Source of the DNA: an uncultured Lachnospiraceae bacterium | GTDB lineage: Bacteria > Bacillota > Clostridia > Lachnospirales > Lachnospiraceae | Assembly: GCA_910577015.1 (NCBI GenBank) | Contig: CAJTKU010000002.1 | Coordinates: 186,001-250,000 of the forward strand | Reading direction: 5' to 3' | DNA length: 64,000 nucleotides | Notes under the pieces: model-generated | Databases searched by the model: none | Told to the model about the DNA's origin: nothing | Seen by the model: the letters and a program-made list of their open reading frames with translations, nothing else | Part shown: positions 1 through 8,255 of the stretch, piece after piece | Layout of the letters: the number at the start of each line of letters is the position of its first letter | How positions within the stretch are numbered: the stretch's first letter is position 1 | Made by a program: the position numbers and the translations under genes

Positions 1-627
1 GGTGAGAGGCAGTTTGCAAAAGACAATAAATCCCTCGGCCAGTTCAGGCTTGACGGCATTGCGCCCGCACCCCGGGGAATCCCTCAGATTGAGGTTACCT
101 TTGACATTGATGCAAACGGTATTGTAAACGTTTCTGCAAAGGATTTGGGAACAGGCAAAGAGCAGCACATTACCATCACGGCAGGCTCCAACATGTCCGA
201 TGCCGATATCGAAAAGGCTGTAAAAGAAGCGGCTGAGTACGAGGCACAGGACAAAAAGCGCAAAGAAGCCATTGATGCAAGGAATGACGCCGATGCAATG
301 GTATTCCAGACCGAAAAGGCCTTGGGCGACGTGGGCGACAAGGTGAGTGCAGACGAAAAAGCGGCTGTGCAGGCAGAAATCGATGCGGTGAAGGCGATTT
401 TGGAAAGAACAAAAGACCAGGAAATGTCCGACAGCGACGTGGATGAACTGAAGGCTGCAAAAGAAAAACTGATGAACAGCGCACAGGGCGTATTCACAAA
501 AATGTATGAATCCATGCAGGGCGCGCAGGGAGCCGAGAGTGCAGGCCCCGATATGGGCAGCGCGGATTCGGCAGGCAGCAGCGCACCGGACGATGATATT
601 ATCGACGGGGATTTCAGGGAAGTTTAA
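1..627 (+). CDS. dnaK: Chaperone protein DnaK (Hsp70), C-terminal part
   Basis: The reading frame is open from the first base and ends at a TAA at 625, so only the last 208 codons are present. The visible part starts in the substrate-binding beta domain (the PAPRGIPQIEVTFDID stretch followed by NVSAKD), which is diagnostic of DnaK. A charged helical lid follows, then a Gly/Ser/Ala-rich acidic tail ending DGDFREV. DnaK is the ATP-driven Hsp70 chaperone of the cytoplasm and works with DnaJ and GrpE. dnaJ begins 38 bp downstream, the usual heat-shock order in Firmicutes. The promoter and any CIRCE operator would lie outside the window. Confidence 0.97.
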   Translation, partial: GERQFAKDNKSLGQFRLDGIAPAPRGIPQIEVTFDIDANGIVNVSAKDLGTGKEQHITITAGSNMSDADIEKAVKEAAEYEAQDKKRKEAIDARNDADAMVFQTEKALGDVGDKVSADEKAAVQAEIDAVKAILERTKDQEMSDSDVDELKAAKEKLMNSAQGVFTKMYESMQGAQGAESAGPDMGSADSAGSSAPDDDIIDGDFREV

Positions 628-665
628 TTGCAGGTTTTGATAAAGCTGTTTAGGGAGCGGAAACT

Positions 666-1841
666 ATGGCAGAACAAAAACGTGATTATTATGAGGTGCT
701 CGGTGTCGATAAAAATGCAGACGATGCCGCTTTGAAAAAAGCATACCGTGTTTTGGCCAAAAAATATCACCCGGATACAAATCCGGGTGATAAGGAGGCC
801 GAGGCAAAATTTAAGGAGGCATCGGAGGCGTATGCCGTCTTAAGCGACCCGGAAAAAAGGCGCCAGTACGACCAGTTCGGCCATGCCGCCTTTGAAGGAG
901 CAGGCGGAGGCGCCGGCGGATTTGATTTCAGCGGTGCGGACTTCAGCGATATTTTCGGCGATATTTTCGGTGATATTTTCGGAGGAGGAAGAAGAAGCAG
1001 CGGGCGCGGCACCGGTCCCATGAAGGGCGCCAACCTGCGAACCAGCATTCGTATTACCTTTGAGGAAGCCGTATTTGGCTGTGAAAAAGAAATAGAACTG
1101 ACTATTAAGGAAACCTGTAAGACCTGTGGCGGAAACGGAGCGAAAAAAGGTACCAGTCCCGAGACCTGCAGCAAGTGTGGCGGCAAGGGGCAGGTGGTGT
1201 TTACCCAGCAGTCTTTCTTCGGAACCGTACGGAATGTGCAGGCATGTCCCGACTGTCAGGGAACAGGAAAGATAATCAGGGAAAAATGTCCGGATTGCCG
1301 CGGCACGGGCTTTGTCCCCATGCGCAAGCGATATGCGGTGGAGATTCCGGCAGGTATCGACAACGGCCAGTGCAAGCGTCTGCCGGGATTGGGAGAGCCG
1401 GGAAGCAACGGCGGACCCCGCGGGGATGTGCTGGTGGAAGTCATTGTGGGACGCCATCCCATCTTCCAGAGACAGGATTACAATATCTATTCCACCGTTC
1501 CCATGTCGTTTGCCGTTGCAGCGCTGGGCGGTGAAATTGTCATAGACACAGTGGACGGCAAAGTTATTTATGATGTGAAGCCGGGAACCCAGACGGACAC
1601 CAAGGTGCGTCTGAAAGGCAAAGGCGTTCCCACCCTCCGCAACAAAGAGGTGCGCGGCGACCATTATGTGACGCTTGTGGTGCAGGTGCCTGACAAGATG
1701 AGCCACGAAGCAAAAGAACTGCTCAGACAGTTTGATGCGGAATGCGGAGACACGCTGAATGCTTCTAAAAACGTCACCGGCGGTGATGAGCCCAAGAATC
1801 CAGACGGCAGTGGCGGTAAAAAGAAAAAGTTTTGGAAATAA
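666..1841 (+). CDS. dnaJ: Chaperone protein DnaJ (Hsp40)
   Basis: Class I DnaJ of 391 residues. The J domain spans about residues 6-70 with the HPD motif at 35-37, which stimulates the DnaK ATPase. A Gly/Phe-rich linker (about 75-120) contains three tandem copies of a DIFG unit. The zinc domain carries four CxxCxGxG motifs starting near residues 151, 168, 194 and 208. The C-terminal substrate-binding domains follow. The start ATG has GGAGCGG just upstream. It is co-directional with dnaK, and a strong intrinsic terminator at 1863 closes the operon. Confidence 0.97.
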   Translation: MAEQKRDYYEVLGVDKNADDAALKKAYRVLAKKYHPDTNPGDKEAEAKFKEASEAYAVLSDPEKRRQYDQFGHAAFEGAGGGAGGFDFSGADFSDIFGDIFGDIFGGGRRSSGRGTGPMKGANLRTSIRITFEEAVFGCEKEIELTIKETCKTCGGNGAKKGTSPETCSKCGGKGQVVFTQQSFFGTVRNVQACPDCQGTGKIIREKCPDCRGTGFVPMRKRYAVEIPAGIDNGQCKRLPGLGEPGSNGGPRGDVLVEVIVGRHPIFQRQDYNIYSTVPMSFAVAALGGEIVIDTVDGKVIYDVKPGTQTDTKVRLKGKGVPTLRNKEVRGDHYVTLVVQVPDKMSHEAKELLRQFDAECGDTLNASKNVTGGDEPKNPDGSGGKKKKFWK

Positions 1842-1862
1842 AAGAATAAAGAAATAAGAAAA

Positions 1863-1909
1863 AGCATCGAATGGCGGTAATCCGTCATCCGGCGCTTTTT
1901 TTTATTTTT
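1863..1909 (+). terminator. Intrinsic terminator after dnaJ
   Basis: An imperfect 15-bp stem (AGCATCGAATGGCGG with CCGTCATCCGGCGCT, including G-U pairs) with a TAAT loop is followed by a run of eight T. It ends the dnaK-dnaJ transcription unit. Confidence 0.85.
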
Positions 1910-1992
1910 GGTTTCCGGTGTTAAAATCCCTATTTTAATATGTTAATTTTTGATGTATTATAGTAAATATACCGGATAATAGAGGTGAGGAC

Positions 1993-2037
1993 ATGAGTGT
2001 AATCCTATGCATTGCAACAGCTCCATGCAAAGTCTGA
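1993..2037 (+). CDS. Putative 14-residue leader peptide of the MFS efflux gene
   Basis: A short ORF, MSVILCIATAPCKV, lies 84 bp upstream of the MFS gene and has its own SD (AGGTGAGG, 1983-1990). Its last codons form the left arm of two mutually exclusive hairpins (see 2021-2081). Small ORFs of this kind, overlapping alternative hairpins, precede many ribosome-targeting antibiotic resistance genes of Gram-positive bacteria and act by drug-induced ribosome stalling. What is seen is the ORF, its SD and the hairpins; the regulatory role is inferred. No homologue of this exact peptide was recognised. Confidence 0.55.
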   Translation: MSVILCIATAPCKV

Positions 2038-2081
2038 CCGGCAGCGTCTGCATGGAGTGTTTAGCTGCTTTCTGACTTTGC
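2021..2081 (+). promoter_or_regulatory. Competing hairpins in the MFS leader (attenuator candidate)
   Basis: Hairpin A pairs CTCCATGCA (2021-2029) with TGCATGGAG (2049-2057), 9 perfect pairs. Hairpin B pairs GCAAAGTC (2027-2034) with GACTTTGC (2074-2081), with an inner GCAGC/GCTGC helix (2041-2045/2064-2068). They share bases 2027-2029, so both cannot form fully at once. The left arms lie inside the leader peptide ORF. No T-tract follows, so a translational mechanism is more likely than transcription termination. The CTCC of arm A could also pair with the GGAG of the MFS gene SD (2110-2113). Confidence 0.5.
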
Positions 2082-2121
2082 GGATTCAAATAGGAAAATT
2101 TGATGATAAGGAGCAAGGTCA

Positions 2122-3450
2122 ATGAATAAAAATAATAAATATAATAATATCTTTCATGTATTGGGAGAGATGAAAACCTACTTGTTTTTGTGGTCTACCC
2201 AGTCTTTTTCCGGTTTGGGAAGCGCAATGACAAGCTACGCATTGGTAATCTGGTCTTATACGCAGAAAGGCTCGGCGCTTATGACGGCGTTGCTCATGGT
2301 AAGTTCTTATGCGCCGTATGTGCTGCTCAGTATTTTTGCAGGCGCCCTCAGCGACAGATGGAATAAAAAGATTACCATGCTGGTGTGCGATACACTGGCG
2401 GCGCTTACAACGGTGGCTATGCTGGTTTTGTTGAAACGGGATGCGTTACAGATTTGGCATCTGTATCTTATCAATGGGATTAACGGCGTCATGAATACGG
2501 TGCAGCAGCCGGCGTCCGAGGTGGCGACTACACGGTTACTGCCTGAGAAGTATTATCAGCGGGTGGGAGGACTGCGCTATTTTTCCAGTTCCTTAAATTC
2601 CATTATGACGCCCATTATTGCAACGGCAGTTCTGGGTATGGGCGGTATGGACGCTATTGTTGCTTTTGATTTATTCACTTTTGTGGCAGCATTTCTGACC
2701 TTGGCGTTTGGCATCAGGATTCCGGAACGGGAAGAGGCGGCAGAAAAACCGGAGAGGCTATGGGTATCCGTAAAAAAAGGGCTTGATTACCTGAAAAGGG
2801 AGCAGGGAATTTTCGGACTCATCATGTTTCTGGCGGCTATCAATCTGGTGGCTTCCATTTACGACGCGGCGTTTCCGGCGATGATGTTATCGCGCAACGG
2901 CGGCAGTGAAAGGACGCTTGGCCTGGTAAATGCGGTAATCGGTGCAACTACCCTGGCAGGAAGCATTCTTGCCTCTTTTGTGAAAAGGCCGAAAAGCAGG
3001 GTGCGGGTTATCTGCAACTGCCTTCTGTTTTCCATGGGGACGGAGAATTTTTTGCTGGCGCTTGGCAGGACGCCTCTTGTCTGGTGTATCGGCGGATTTC
3101 TCGGATGGATTACCATACCGTTAATGAATACGAACCTGGACGCCATTATGCGGCTGCAAGTGCCTGAAAAGATGCAGGGGCGAATCTACTCGGTACGTAA
3201 TTCCATGCAGTTTTTTACCATACCGGTTGGATATTTTCTTGGCGGTTTTCTGGTTGACAAAGTATTTGAACCGATTATGGCAATGCAGCAGGAAAACAGC
3301 GTCCTAATCAGGATGTTTGGGAGCGGCAAAGGTTCCGGCGCAGCATTCCTGTTTTTGGTAATTGCTTTTGCGGGAACCGGCGTGTGTCTCTTGTTCAGGA
3401 GAAACCGGCATATCCGGACGCTGGAAGAAGGCCGGACAGATGAAAAGTGA
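2122..3450 (+). CDS. MFS transporter, Mef/MFS_3-like drug efflux family
   Basis: A 442-residue integral membrane protein with about 12 predicted membrane segments, arranged like a two-times-six-helix major facilitator. The loop between helices 2 and 3 carries the MFS signature region (GALSDRWNKK, near residues 74-83). The overall pattern resembles the macrolide-efflux (Mef) and related MFS_3 proteins, which are proton-coupled drug exporters; the substrate here is unknown. The start ATG is preceded by AAGGAG at 2108. It stands alone between a terminator and a new promoter, with a leader peptide and hairpins upstream, which suggests inducible expression. Confidence 0.8.
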   Translation: MNKNNKYNNIFHVLGEMKTYLFLWSTQSFSGLGSAMTSYALVIWSYTQKGSALMTALLMVSSYAPYVLLSIFAGALSDRWNKKITMLVCDTLAALTTVAMLVLLKRDALQIWHLYLINGINGVMNTVQQPASEVATTRLLPEKYYQRVGGLRYFSSSLNSIMTPIIATAVLGMGGMDAIVAFDLFTFVAAFLTLAFGIRIPEREEAAEKPERLWVSVKKGLDYLKREQGIFGLIMFLAAINLVASIYDAAFPAMMLSRNGGSERTLGLVNAVIGATTLAGSILASFVKRPKSRVRVICNCLLFSMGTENFLLALGRTPLVWCIGGFLGWITIPLMNTNLDAIMRLQVPEKMQGRIYSVRNSMQFFTIPVGYFLGGFLVDKVFEPIMAMQQENSVLIRMFGSGKGSGAAFLFLVIAFAGTGVCLLFRRNRHIRTLEEGRTDEK

Positions 3451-3479
3451 TTGCGAAGTGAAAGAAACCGAGATATAAT
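3451..3479 (+). promoter_or_regulatory. Sigma-A type promoter for the 3537 gene
   Basis: TTGCGA (3451-3456), a 17-bp spacer and a perfect TATAAT (3474-3479), directly after the MFS stop codon. It should drive the genes from 3537 onward. A small TTGATGC/GCATCAA hairpin (3503-3523) lies between it and the SD of the next gene. Confidence 0.75.
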
Positions 3480-3536
3480 AGAAACGAAAAAAATGTATAC
3501 GATTGATGCCTTTTTTGCATCAAAGAGGGAGGATTT

Positions 3537-4136
3537 ATGGAACAGCAAAAAATCAAAAAAAGAGACGTTACTTACATGCTCATCAACATTTTATGTCCGT
3601 TCGTCATCTTTGCCGTATGTATTTTGATTTCTGCTTTGGTTGAGGACAAGAATGTAGTGTCCGTTGCAACGGGGGTTGCCATGGTTGCTTTCTTTGGCGG
3701 AATCGTGTGGCTGGTAATCGGCACAGACACCATATACAAAAAGCAGGCACAGAAGAGGATGGCAGAACTGGATGCGGCCGGGTTTACGCGCAACCATACT
3801 TTTACCGCGGACGGATGCACCGTAGCGGTTGATGTGGTACAGGGAAATATTGCCATGGTATTTAAGTGGAATCCTTTCCAATACAGCATGGTTCCCGCCA
3901 GCCGTGTTACCAAAATGTGGGTGGATGACGGAAAGACCATGGGCGGCACCAGCAGGGTCAGTTTCCTTTTTGTTGTGGACGATGTGAAGGTTCGGGTAAA
4001 TACCTTTACCTCCAACAAGGTCTGGAGCATGAAGAGCGATTATGTACTGGAAGCCATATCCAAGGCTGATATGATGATTGAAAGCCTTAAGGCTGCATAT
4101 AATACGGCACAGGCAAGGACCCAGGCAGGAGCATAG
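3537..4136 (+). CDS. Unknown membrane protein, two N-terminal membrane segments
   Basis: 199 residues. Two hydrophobic segments lie at about residues 13-33 and 41-62. A hydrophilic part of about 135 residues follows, rich in beta-like alternation (VAVDVVQGNIAMVFKW), probably cytoplasmic. A GAGGGAGG SD sits 5 bp before the ATG. No known family was recognised. It is followed within 9 bp by a small CxxC protein and then by an AIM24-family gene, so the three probably form one operon from the promoter at 3451. Function is unknown. Confidence 0.75.
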   Translation: MEQQKIKKRDVTYMLINILCPFVIFAVCILISALVEDKNVVSVATGVAMVAFFGGIVWLVIGTDTIYKKQAQKRMAELDAAGFTRNHTFTADGCTVAVDVVQGNIAMVFKWNPFQYSMVPASRVTKMWVDDGKTMGGTSRVSFLFVVDDVKVRVNTFTSNKVWSMKSDYVLEAISKADMMIESLKAAYNTAQARTQAGA

Positions 4137-4145
4137 GAATCGGAC

Positions 4146-4490
4146 ATGGGAATATTTGACGGATTATTAAAAAAGAACCGGGCAGACTGGTGTGATAGCT
4201 GCAAAACAAATATGACATCTGTGTCGCAGCAATTATTTTGGATGCCCATGACGGTAGGACATTACGCTTCATATAAAAAAGCAGACTACTATCTGAAAAA
4301 TCTTCGTCCCGTTGCGGCAAGGGAGCAGATACCTGCCGGCTATTATGCCTGCGACGCCAGAATGTACCGCTGCCCCCAATGCGGCAGACGCGCCGCTGCC
4401 CTACGTAACTTCCTTCCCGTCCGGGAACAGGAAAAAGTCGAAGAGACCATAACCTTCCGCAACGGAGAACTAGACACCCTTTTAATATGA
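4146..4490 (+). CDS. Small CxxC (zinc-ribbon-like) protein of unknown function
   Basis: 114 residues. Two Cys pairs are visible: WCDSC near residue 17 and YRCPQCGRR near residue 78. Together they could form one four-Cys zinc ribbon with a long insert, or two half sites. There is no membrane segment. The gene lies 9 bp after the 3537 membrane protein and 18 bp before the AIM24-family gene, so a shared role is likely by context only. Confidence 0.7.
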   Translation: MGIFDGLLKKNRADWCDSCKTNMTSVSQQLFWMPMTVGHYASYKKADYYLKNLRPVAAREQIPAGYYACDARMYRCPQCGRRAAALRNFLPVREQEKVEETITFRNGELDTLLI

Positions 4491-4508
4491 TAGAGAGGAA
4501 AAGAAAAA

Positions 4509-5192
4509 ATGAGATATCAACTTATCGGAAGCACCATGCCCGCCGTACAAGTGCAGTTTGACGCGCCGGGCGAGTCTATGTACACACAGTCAGGAGGCAT
4601 GGCATGGATGAGCGACGGCGTTGCCATGCAGTCCAATATGAGGGGCGGTTTCGGAAAGAGCATCGGCAGGATGTTTTCAGGGGAATCCCTTTTTATGGCG
4701 ACTTATACGGCACAGGTTCCGGGGGCGTATATTGCATTTGCCTCCACGGTGGCAGGTGAAGTCCTGCCGGTGGACATCGGCGCCTGCGGAGGATTGATTT
4801 GCCAGAAAGGAGCGTTCCTCTGCGCGCAGCCAGGCGTAGAATTAAGCATTACTTTCACAAAAAGGTTTTCTGCCGGATTGTTTGGCGGAGAAGGCTTTAT
4901 CCTGCAGCAGCTTACCGGACAGGGCATGGCCTTTCTGGAGATAGACGGGGATAAAGTGGAAAGGGTGCTGGCTCCGGGAGAGGTCCTGAAAGTGGACACG
5001 GGCAATGTGGTTGCATTTGAGAGGAGCGTTTCCTACGAGATTGAAACGGTGAAGGGACTGGGAAATATCCTGTTTGGCGGCGAAGGTCTTTTCCTGACAA
5101 GGTTGGTAGGTCCCGGCCGCGTTATCCTGCAGACGCAGAACTTTAACGAATTTGCAGGCAGAATTGCAAGAATGATACCGAGCGGCAGATAA
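4509..5192 (+). CDS. AIM24 family protein (TIGR00266-like)
   Basis: 227 residues forming a compact beta-rich protein with repeated Gly-containing strands (GGMAWMSDG, FGGEGFILQQLTG, FGGEGLFLTRLVGPG). This pattern is typical of the AIM24/TIGR00266 family, which is widespread in bacteria and related to a mitochondrial biogenesis factor in yeast; the biochemical role in bacteria is not established. The SD is GAGAGGAAAAG before ATG. It is the last gene of the three-gene unit from 3537; a hairpin follows at 5208. Confidence 0.85.
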   Translation: MRYQLIGSTMPAVQVQFDAPGESMYTQSGGMAWMSDGVAMQSNMRGGFGKSIGRMFSGESLFMATYTAQVPGAYIAFASTVAGEVLPVDIGACGGLICQKGAFLCAQPGVELSITFTKRFSAGLFGGEGFILQQLTGQGMAFLEIDGDKVERVLAPGEVLKVDTGNVVAFERSVSYEIETVKGLGNILFGGEGLFLTRLVGPGRVILQTQNFNEFAGRIARMIPSGR

Positions 5193-5207
5193 TGATAAGC
5201 AGAAGAG

Positions 5208-5247
5208 TAATCGCCAGTGTTCTAAAGACAGTGGCGATTATTTATCA
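5208..5247 (+). terminator. Hairpin between the AIM24-family gene and prmA
   Basis: TAATCGCCA (5208-5216) pairs perfectly with TGGCGATTA (5232-5240), followed by a weak TTTATC tract. It may be a leaky terminator or partial block before prmA. Confidence 0.45.
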
Positions 5248-5273
5248 TCTTGGGTTGTGATACGGAGGGTAAG

Positions 5274-6260
5274 ATGAAGTGGGTTAAATTCAGAATCAAA
5301 ACGACAACGGAAGCGGAGGACATTATTATCAGCAGCCTGTACGATATCGGGCTGGAGGGGGCGCAGATTGAGGACAATGTGCCGTTAACCGCTTGGGAAA
5401 AAGAGCAGATGTTTGTGGACATCCTTCCGGAAGGCCCGGCAGACGACGGAACTGCTTTTTTAAGTTTTTTCGTGGAAGAAAATGAGGACGGCGCCCTGAC
5501 GGTGAACGGAGAAGAAACGGACAGGGACGCCGTATTGCAGCAGGTTCGGGAAGAACTGGAAAATATCCGCATGTTCATGGATATCGGGGAAGGAACCGTT
5601 GCGGTGGACGAAACAGAGGATATCGACTGGATAAACAACTGGAAACAGTATTTCCATCAGTTTTATATAGACGACATTCTGGTGATTCCTTCGTGGGAGG
5701 ATATAAAGCAGGAGGATAACGGAAAACTTGTATTGCATATCGACCCGGGAACGGCTTTCGGGACAGGTATGCATGAAACGACGCAGCTTTGTATCAGACA
5801 GCTCAGAAAATATGTAAATCAGGAAACCGTATTGCTTGACGTTGGCACGGGAAGCGGGATACTGGCAATCCTGTCCCTGATGTTCGGCGCAAAAAGGGCG
5901 GTCGGTACGGACTTAGACCCCTGCGCGGTGGAAGCGGTACGGGAAAACTGTGAGAGCAACAGCATCAATCCTGAACAGTTTCAGATGATGATTGGCAATA
6001 TCATCACGGATAAAGAAGTACAGGAAAGGGTCGGAAGAGGATGTTACGATATTGTGGTGGCGAACATTCTGGCGGATGTCCTGATTCCCCTGACGCCTGT
6101 GATTGTCAGCCAGTTGAAAAGCGGCGGTATCTATATCACATCGGGTATCATAGATGACAAAGAGCAGGCTGTGAAGGAGGCCGTCAGGGCAGCAGGTCTG
6201 GAAGTGCTGGATACCACCTTTCAGGGAGAGTGGGTCAGCATAACGGCGCGCAAAAATTAA
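5274..6260 (+). CDS. prmA: Ribosomal protein L11 methyltransferase
   Basis: 328 residues from the ATG at 5274, chosen because GGAGGG lies 5 bp upstream and MKWVKFRI begins the conserved N-terminal domain; an earlier in-frame start at 5250 has no SD. The Rossmann SAM-binding motif LLDVGTGSGILAI and the VVANILADVLIPL motif typical of PrmA are present. PrmA trimethylates ribosomal protein L11 in the cytoplasm. rsmE follows 39 bp downstream, a common pairing in Firmicutes. Confidence 0.95.
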   Translation: MKWVKFRIKTTTEAEDIIISSLYDIGLEGAQIEDNVPLTAWEKEQMFVDILPEGPADDGTAFLSFFVEENEDGALTVNGEETDRDAVLQQVREELENIRMFMDIGEGTVAVDETEDIDWINNWKQYFHQFYIDDILVIPSWEDIKQEDNGKLVLHIDPGTAFGTGMHETTQLCIRQLRKYVNQETVLLDVGTGSGILAILSLMFGAKRAVGTDLDPCAVEAVRENCESNSINPEQFQMMIGNIITDKEVQERVGRGCYDIVVANILADVLIPLTPVIVSQLKSGGIYITSGIIDDKEQAVKEAVRAAGLEVLDTTFQGEWVSITARKN

Positions 6261-6299
6261 CCGTCGTTTTCTTATAAGCGTTTCGGCATGGAGGAAAGT

Positions 6300-7040
6300 A
6301 TGCATCAGTTTTTTGTAGAGCCATCCCAGATAAATGACAAGCTTGTCTATATAGAGGGCAGTGATGTGAACCATATAAAAAATGTTCTCAGGATGAAACC
6401 GGGGGAGGAGATTTCCGTCAGCAACGGAGTGGACGGAAAGGAATACCGCTGCGGGATACTGAGGATGGAAGAAGAAAGAGTGGTATGTGAACTGCGGTTT
6501 ATCAAAGAGGACGGATTGGAACTGCCCGCCAGGGTGCATCTGTTTCAAGGACTGCCCAAAGCGGACAAAATGGAGCTGATTATTCAAAAGACCGTGGAAC
6601 TGGGCGTATACGAGATAATTCCGGTGGAAACAAAGCGCAGCGTGGTAAAGCTGGACGAAAAAAAGGCAAAACAGAAAACGGAACGCTGGCAGGCAATAGC
6701 AGAGGCTGCTGCAAAGCAGAGCAGAAGGCGGATAGTGCCGGCGGTAAAAAGGCCCATGGGTTTTGTACAGGCTTTAGAGATGGCTGCTTCCATGGAGATG
6801 AAGCTGATACCGTATGAGCTTGCAGAGGGAATGGACAGGACAAAACAGTTACTTGCAGGGATTACGGAAGGCATTGACATAGCCGTATTTATCGGGCCGG
6901 AGGGCGGTTTTGAAGAAGAGGAAATAAAAAGGGCAAAAGAGTCGGGATTTGAGCCGGTTACGCTGGGAAACAGGATTCTTCGCACGGAAACGGCAGGGTT
7001 TACCGTGATGGCATGGCTCATGTATCAGTTGGAAAAATAA
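6300..7040 (+). CDS. rsmE: 16S rRNA (uracil-1498-N3)-methyltransferase RsmE
   Basis: 246 residues. The ATG at 6300 is preferred over 6288 because GGAGGAAAG lies between them. It has an N-terminal PUA-like domain and a C-terminal SPOUT domain with the knot motifs FIGPEGGF and LGNRILRTETAGF. RsmE methylates N3 of U1498 of 16S rRNA using SAM. It follows prmA and precedes the desulfurase-thiI pair, so this unit serves ribosome and tRNA modification. Confidence 0.95.
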   Translation: MHQFFVEPSQINDKLVYIEGSDVNHIKNVLRMKPGEEISVSNGVDGKEYRCGILRMEEERVVCELRFIKEDGLELPARVHLFQGLPKADKMELIIQKTVELGVYEIIPVETKRSVVKLDEKKAKQKTERWQAIAEAAAKQSRRRIVPAVKRPMGFVQALEMAASMEMKLIPYELAEGMDRTKQLLAGITEGIDIAVFIGPEGGFEEEEIKRAKESGFEPVTLGNRILRTETAGFTVMAWLMYQLEK

Positions 7041-7082
7041 ACGCATATATTGTTTATAGATAGAAGAAAAAGGAGAAACACA

Positions 7083-8237
7083 ATGGAAGTATATTTGGAT
7101 AACTCGGCTACGACGAGGGCCTTCCCGGAAGTGGCGGAGCTTATGACAAAGATTATGTGTGAAGATTACGGAAATGCTTCCAGTATGCACCTAAAAGGCG
7201 TGCAGGCAGAAAATCATATCAAGTATGCGAAGGAAACACTGGCAGGGCTGATGAAGGTAAATGAAAAAGAAATCATATTTACCTCCGGCGGAACGGAATC
7301 CGATAATCTGGCGCTGATAGGCTGCGCGATGGCAAATTACCGCACAGGGAAACATCTGATTACCACACAGATAGAACATCCTGCTATTTTGCAGCCAATG
7401 CATTATCTGGAGGACCAGGGATTTGAAGTCACTTATCTTCCGGTGGATAAGGCGGGCAGGATTTCCCTTGAGGATTTGAGAAAAGCAATCCGGCCCGACA
7501 CAATTCTGGTTTCCATTATGCACACCAATAATGAAATCGGTGCAGTGGAACCCATTGCAGAAGCAGGAAGGCTGATTCACGGCATGAATCCGGGCATTCT
7601 CTTTCATGTGGATGCGATTCAGGGGTTTGGCAAGTTCCGCATTTATCCGAAGAGGATGGGAATTGATTTGCTCTCCGTCAGCGGGCACAAGATTCACGGG
7701 CCAAAAGGCGTAGGATTCCTGTATATCAGGGACGGGGTGAAAATCCATAACATTATTTACGGGGGAGGCCAGCAGAAAAACCTCAGGTCAGGCACGGAAA
7801 ACGTGGCGGGCGTGGCGGGTCTTGCAAAAGCTGCCGAAATGCTTTACGCTCATCTTGAGGAAGACACCAAAAAACTGTACGGGCTGAAAGAATACTTTAT
7901 TGCAGGATTGGGTAAGGTGGACGACATACGGATAAACGGGCCGGCCGGTACGGACGGCGCCCCCCATATCATCAGTATTTCCGTGCGGGGAATCCGCAGC
8001 GAGGTGCTGCTCCATGCGCTGGAGGATAAAGGGATTTATGTTTCCGCAGGAAGCGCCTGTGCCGCCAGAAAACCCCATGCGTCGGCTACTTTAAAAGCGA
8101 TTCATTTAGACAAGGAATTTACGGACTCCACCATCCGTTTCAGCATGTCGGTATTCACTACCCGGGAAGAAATAGACTATACATTGCGGACAATGTATGA
8201 TATGATTCCCATGTTGCGCAGGTACACAAGACGGTAA
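7083..8237 (+). CDS. Cysteine desulfurase (NifS/IscS family)
   Basis: 384 residues from the ATG at 7083 (AAAAGGAG upstream; an in-frame start at 7050 lacks an SD). A class V aminotransferase fold is indicated by the PLP lysine in SGHKIHGPKG (K203) and the sulfur-carrying cysteine in SAGSACAARK (C325). It removes sulfur from cysteine as a protein persulfide. thiI starts 18 bp downstream, so its main acceptor is probably ThiI for 4-thiouridine synthesis, as for the NifZ-ThiI pair of Bacillus; a role in Fe-S supply is not excluded. Confidence 0.93.
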   Translation: MEVYLDNSATTRAFPEVAELMTKIMCEDYGNASSMHLKGVQAENHIKYAKETLAGLMKVNEKEIIFTSGGTESDNLALIGCAMANYRTGKHLITTQIEHPAILQPMHYLEDQGFEVTYLPVDKAGRISLEDLRKAIRPDTILVSIMHTNNEIGAVEPIAEAGRLIHGMNPGILFHVDAIQGFGKFRIYPKRMGIDLLSVSGHKIHGPKGVGFLYIRDGVKIHNIIYGGGQQKNLRSGTENVAGVAGLAKAAEMLYAHLEEDTKKLYGLKEYFIAGLGKVDDIRINGPAGTDGAPHIISISVRGIRSEVLLHALEDKGIYVSAGSACAARKPHASATLKAIHLDKEFTDSTIRFSMSVFTTREEIDYTLRTMYDMIPMLRRYTRR

Positions 8238-8255
8238 AATTGCGAGGGCAGAAAA

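Noticed and set aside
840..1706. Long open frame on the - strand over dnaJ
   Set aside because: It lies wholly antisense to a conserved gene, has no SD and no recognisable protein pattern; it is a codon-bias shadow.
1920..1980. Promoter for the MFS leader
   Set aside because: TATAGT (1959) and GATAAT (1975) are possible -10 boxes but neither has a good -35 at 16-18 bp, so no position is asserted.
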